Source: Blastomyces gilchristii SLH14081
Taxonomy: Eukaryota > Ascomycota > Eurotiomycetes > Onygenales > Ajellomycetaceae
Reading direction: 5' to 3'
Length of the DNA stretch: 64,000 bases
NCBI RefSeq assembly: GCF_000003855.2
Contig: NW_003101677.1
Span: 624,392 to 688,391, forward strand
Below are positions 59,300 to 64,000 of the stretch, in pieces. Made by a program: the position numbers and the translations under genes. Within the stretch, counting starts at the first letter, position 1; every line of letters starts with the position of its first letter. The notes beneath the pieces are model-generated. The model saw only the letters and a program-made list of their open reading frames with translations, was not told the origin of the DNA and made no database searches.

Positions 59300-59805
59300 T
59301 AGACTGGCTGCTGGGATCATGAATTTCACATTTGATTTCATTTGATCTGATCTCATACATTTCTTAGTGTGAATCCCGCTGGGACTAGTCATTAAAAAAA
59401 CATGCAAAGTGACTATATATGAGATCTTAAAATGAAACCATGACTTGAAAAAAATGAGAAAGTAATCTTATTTAATCTCATTTAGTCTCATTCTTAGCAT
59501 AAAGTTACTATTTTTAGACATTTTAAGGTTTTTTTTAGCCTATTTTTAATTTTTTAAAAAGTAATGCTTTTTGATAATGCTTAAATAAGATTTAAAGTCA
59601 TTTAAAGTAATAAAAATAATTTAAATTGAGAAGTGAAAATCATGATTTTATTTGAAAAATGTGATAAGAGTAGATAGTAAGTCTTACTGAGACAGTATGA
59701 GACTACTATCTAATGTTAAAACCATGTAATAAAATCAGTTGAATTGATAATAAGACTATTAAAAAATCTGGTTCTGATCTCAGACATGATTATACAGTCA
59801 GTCTA
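59300..59805 (-). mobile_element. MITE-2, 506-bp hAT-type non-autonomous element
   Basis: It begins TAGACTGGCTG and ends CAGTCAGTCTA, flanked by GTATTGAT (59292-59299) and GTATTAAT (59806-59813), an 8-bp duplication with one transition. Its length equals MITE-1, and it is in reverse orientation relative to that copy. The interior is homologous to MITE-1 throughout (for example the shared TTTTTAGACATTTTAAG-type stretch) but is more AT-converted. It marks the right border of the gene island. Confidence 0.88.
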
Positions 59806-60114
59806 GTATTAATGTGTTTGAGATCTTGATAATTAATAATACTACTACTCACTTAAAAAAGAGACTTGCAGAAAACATATCATATTTGTAAAAAAGTAAG
59901 AAAAAGAGAATAATATTGACAAGAATTCAATAAATAAATATTAAGATGATGAATTCAACACAATCTCATTTATATATACATTTATAATCTCATATTCTTT
60001 TCACTGAGTCAGTTGCAGTTAATGATAATAATTCTTTATACTTATACTCTGTCAGTGAACATTCTTCTGAAGCTTTTGAAAGCTTCATTGATAAATACTC
60101 TGAAACACTCTCTC
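59806..60114. other. AT-rich spacer
   Basis: About 300 bp without recognisable features. The last 5 bp, CTCTC, should be the left target duplication of Gyp1-D. Confidence 0.5.
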
Positions 60115-60423
60115 TGTGACGGGCTGCGCCTGATCAATTATATAGACTATTCTGTTACACTTCATAGATTCTTTCATTTCACTATTAAACACATACACTT
60201 CAATTCTCAGTCATTCTCAATTGCTGATTCTCAGCTGCTATGAACATATATAGATTCTTTCACTCCGGAGCTCTACTGCATACATCATCACATACATGTA
60301 TAGATATTCATCTCAATCACTGATTTCTACACTTTCTCTTTCTTTTTCTTCTTTAACATTTTTCTCTTTATTATATAAGATCTATCAATATTATACTGAT
60401 CTATTCAGTGTAGACCTCTTACA
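60115..60423 (+). repeat. Gyp1-D 5' LTR
   Basis: 309 bp. The outer (left) 20 bp keep GGGCTGCGCC, while the interior is more mutated than the Gyp1-A 5' LTR. Confidence 0.9.
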
Positions 60424-63400
60424 CTAGAAAAATGTTTATTATCTTCTTATTAGAAAATGATTATTTATGTATTATCTTCTCATCAGAAACAATTATTTAT
60501 CAAGAGATATCTGAATGTGTAACAATGTGTAAGAAATAGAGAAACAGTTAAATAGTTAAGTGAATATTAAGTTCTCAGATAGAAGCTTGCTTATCAGTCA
60601 CTCTAATCTCACAATAAGATTCTATAAAGAGAATGTCAGTGAAAGACTTGAGAGTTCTGACACTCAGATATATAAGATATTCATATAATTACACTTCTTC
60701 AGATTTCACAGATATCATATATCTAATAAACAATATAATCATGTCTAACAATAATATGAGAGAATTCTCAAACATAAGCATAGACACAGTGTCACAGTGA
60801 CTCTGAGCAATGTTGAAACTATAATAATAATAAATAACTGATATGCATGCAACTTAACAAGATTAATATAAAGAGATTCAATAATTAACTTATACAATTT
60901 CAACATCTACAGAATTAAATACAAAAGTACTGAAAGAATGCTTAGATGCTTCTGTATATTTTAATACTTTCAATCTCACTCTCTACTCATCATGAAGAAT
61001 GAAAATACTTGTAAAACTGAGTGTAGATGAAGATGTTATCAGTTCATTAATTAATCAAGATTAGTATATTAATGAATGATTGAAAGATCACATAAAACAG
61101 AAGTTTCATTTATAAATAAAAGCATGTAAATCAGTGTTGTGAATATCTGATAATATTATGAAATATCTTGATATTCTGTTCTGAGACACTGTCATGTAAC
61201 AGAAAGTATTAGATTGATTACAGAGTATCTGACAGAGAAATACTTCTCTTACAACATTCATCTCTGACTTCAACATCAAGATTCTAGAAGTAGATGATTA
61301 ATCTTAAGAGAATTAAATGAAGATTAACATGCTTAAGAAGACATTAACTTTTAAACTCTTACAGACTCTTGTAAGTATAGACAAAGACTAGACTTATAAA
61401 GACTTCTGCACACAGCTCTGAATAATGAATAATCATCTTATCAAGCTCAAGAGTATACAGAACAGTGACAGAAGACATTATATCTCAGTAACTTATTCAC
61501 TTATGCTGAGAAATAACAATGATGCAGATATTATGAATTGAGTAAACTTGAATATCTATATATAAGCAAGAGTTTTCACTATCTGAACAGGCTTCTGAAT
61601 CTCTGAGATCACTTCTGAAGAAGTCACTGATTAACATCAATATGAAGTATGTATTAACTGTAACTGATTAGAATACATTACTTTCAACTGCTAATTAATC
61701 TATATATCTTCACACTTAAGAGAAAGACTGACATCTTCTCAATTAAGAGAAAGATCAGTGTCTTCTCATTCAAAGAATAAATCAGTGCCTGTCTGCATCA
61801 ATCACATTACAGTGAAGAAAGATTCAGAAGATAACTACAAGAATGTCTTAATGAAACAGGGAAAAGATTAGCTTCTATTCAAATTTGCAAATAGAAGCTT
61901 AAAGAGGTCAGATAACAACAATTTGAAGAGAAAATAACAATAAATGTGATTCTTGTATCTACTGTGATTGATAACATGTATAATATGAAAGCCATGATAG
62001 ACAGCAGTCTATGTTACTATATAATGATAAAATCTTCAGTTGTAAGATATTATAACCTTCAGTGTATTCTCTTATCAAGACCTTAACTCCTTGCAGGATT
62101 TGATGATTTAAAAGACATTTATACTCATTACATGATGAAGCTGACTATAAATGTGAGAGAATATCAATGTGAAGATGTCTATGTATATAAAGTTGATAAT
62201 CTTGATTACAATCTTATGTTAGAACTTGCCTGACTATCTGAACAAGGCATTTTATTGAATACTTGAAACAGAAGCTTGATATTCTCTAACAATGATAGAG
62301 TTCATAAGAATGACATTTATAAGACTATGAATCTGACATAGATCTTTGTTAACATCTATAAAATGCTCAGAAAAAGAAGTCACTGAAAGAATCATTGATA
62401 GCAGAATCATGTATCAATCTATTTCATCAGTCTGACTGATATTAAAAAGACTCTAGAAAAGTTATTCTGTATTATAATAACAGATTCTTGTACAAAACTC
62501 TCTTAATAATATCATGAATATCTAGATGTCTTCTAATAAGACAATAATGCTACAAATCTACCTCTCTTACAAGGTTCAGAAGTGAATCACAGTATCAAGT
62601 TGAAAAAGAAGAACAGTAAGAACTCTGAATCATCATGAGACTCTCTTTATAATATATCTTGAGATGAACTTCTTCTTCTCTGAAAGACACTCAATGATCT
62701 GTTAGATAAGAGATTTATATATATTAGCAACTCTTTCACTGCAGCTTCTATTCTCTTTGCAAAGAAGTCAGATACAGAACTCTGATTCTGTGTGAACTAT
62801 CAAGATCTGAACAGATTGATAAAGAAAGATTGATATTTCTTATCTCTCATCAATGAAACTCTAGCATGAATCAAGTGAGCTCAATGATTTACAAAGCTAA
62901 ATATTATCATCACATTTCATAAGATTCATATCACTGAAGAAGATGAATAGCTTATAATATTTCAAACATATTATAATCTCTTTGAATGAATAGTCACACT
63001 CTTTGAACTGACTAATGTCTTCAGTACATTTCAGAAGTATATCAACTGAGCACTCTGAGATTTTCTTGATAAGTTTGTATCTACTTATCTAGATGACATT
63101 CTCATCTTCACTAATGAATTCAGAAAAGAATATCAAGAACATGTGCAAAGAGTATTATAATAACTATAAGAAGCAGAACTATTAATTAATATTAACAAGT
63201 GCAATTTCAAAGTTAAGAGTACTAAATACTTAGATTTCATCATAGAAGCTGATAAGAGAATTTGAATGAATTCTGAGAAGATCTCTGTCATTCTTGAATG
63301 AGAAGCTTTATATACTGTGAAAGATGTACAAAGCTTCATTGAATTCACTAACTTCTATCAGTAATTTATATAAAACTTCTCAGATATCATGAGATCACTT

Positions 63401-64000
63401 ACAGATCTCACTAAGAAGAACTCAGTATTTCAATAATCAGTGAACACTGAAGCTGCATTTATATAGATGAAGAAGATATTTATTAATATCTCTCTACTGA
63501 TAATATTCAATTCTGATCATGAGACAGTTGTTAAGACTGATTTCTCTGACTATATAATAGAAGAAGTGATATTATAATATAATAATGAAGATATTCTATA
63601 ATCATATGTCTTCATGTTTAAGAAACTAAGTCCTGCTGAATACAATTATGAGATCTATGATAAGAAACTTCTTACAATTATATACTATTTAGAAGAATGA
63701 AACTCTGAACTTCAAAGTATCTCTGAATTTGAGATAATCATAGATTATAAGAATCTCAAATACTTTATAACTATCTGTAAACTCACTGAATAATAGATAT
63801 AATAATCTGAGTTCTTAAGCTGCTTTCATTTTATAATACACTACTATTCTAGCAGTCAGAACTTAATGACAGATACTCTCTTATAATAAGAGTAAGATAT
63901 GTTATCTGATGTAACAGATACTCACTGAATGAACTGAGAGCATCAGCTCTTGAATCTGAAGATACTAGTTAATCAAGATAAAACAGTTCATGACACTATA
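60115..64000 (+). mobile_element. Gyp1-D: gypsy element truncated by the window end
   Basis: The 5' LTR is at 60115-60423 (TGTGACGGGCTGCGCC to CTCTTACA). The internal region is colinear with Gyp1-A: gag start near 60.99 kb, zinc knuckle near 61.66 kb, protease near 62.0 kb, RT near 62.7-63.1 kb and RNase H near 63.3-63.8 kb. All coding frames are interrupted by TGA/TAG and TAA. The integrase and 3' LTR are beyond the window. Confidence 0.9.

Overview
The window looks like a filamentous ascomycete (Pezizomycotina) nuclear chromosome. It holds a normal gene island of about 26 kb (roughly 32.7-59.2 kb) set between two very AT-rich blocks of decayed transposons. The island genes have short introns (48-160 bp, GT-AG, several with CTAAC-type branch points) and the typical filamentous-fungal gene repertoire. 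The flanks carry Ty3/gypsy, LINE and hAT copies riddled with transition-type stop codons, as expected after RIP-like mutation. Large AT-rich gypsy blocks of this sort are known from Onygenales such as Blastomyces; that placement is an inference from composition only.

Left block (1-32.6 kb). It resolves into nested insertions whose target-site duplications (TSDs) can be read directly. A minus-strand gypsy copy (Gyp1-B; 5' LTR 25734-26058) is split by three insertions: a sister copy (Gyp1-A, 19885-25695, TSD AATCA), a LINE-type retroposon with a tRNA-Leu-like 5' end (2983-19359, 13-bp TSD), and a second-family gypsy element entering from the left edge (LTR 76-608). The LINE is itself split by a full Gyp2-A element (3569-17719, TSD TATAC). 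Gyp2-A in turn carries a 506-bp MITE in its LTR and a 5.8-kb hAT element (6928-12758, TSD CTTTTCAT). A further complete gypsy copy, Gyp1-C (26243-31960, TSD ATATT), lies next to the island.

Island (32.9-58.6 kb). Eight genes alternate strictly in strand: LTV1 (+, 40S assembly/export), PGS1 (-, mitochondrial cardiolipin pathway), NDUFA12-type complex I subunit (+), YPP1/TTC7-type PI4-kinase scaffold (-), RIX1 (+, 60S processing), a wax-synthase-like MBOAT with an in-frame stop (-), a HIRAN-SNF2-RING ATPase of the HLTF/Rad5 class (+) and an ATRX/ARIP4-like SNF2 ATPase (-). A decayed alpha/beta-hydrolase gene lies between the two SNF2 genes. Most are single-copy housekeeping genes; they form neighbouring divergent and convergent pairs rather than a functional cluster. 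LTV1 and RIX1 share ribosome biogenesis; the two SNF2 ATPases share chromatin and genome maintenance.

Right block (59.3-64.0 kb). A second 506-bp MITE (59300-59805) sits at the island edge. It is followed by a gypsy copy (Gyp1-D, LTR 60115-60423) that runs off the window.

The most notable observations are: the nested transposon stratigraphy with readable TSDs; the tRNA-LINE composite; a hAT/MITE family with defined TIRs; a mutation pattern that hits CpC and CpG but largely spares CpA; unmutated outer edges on most elements; and a single TAG in an otherwise intact MBOAT gene. I found no CRISPR array, operon or recognisable new defence-like system.
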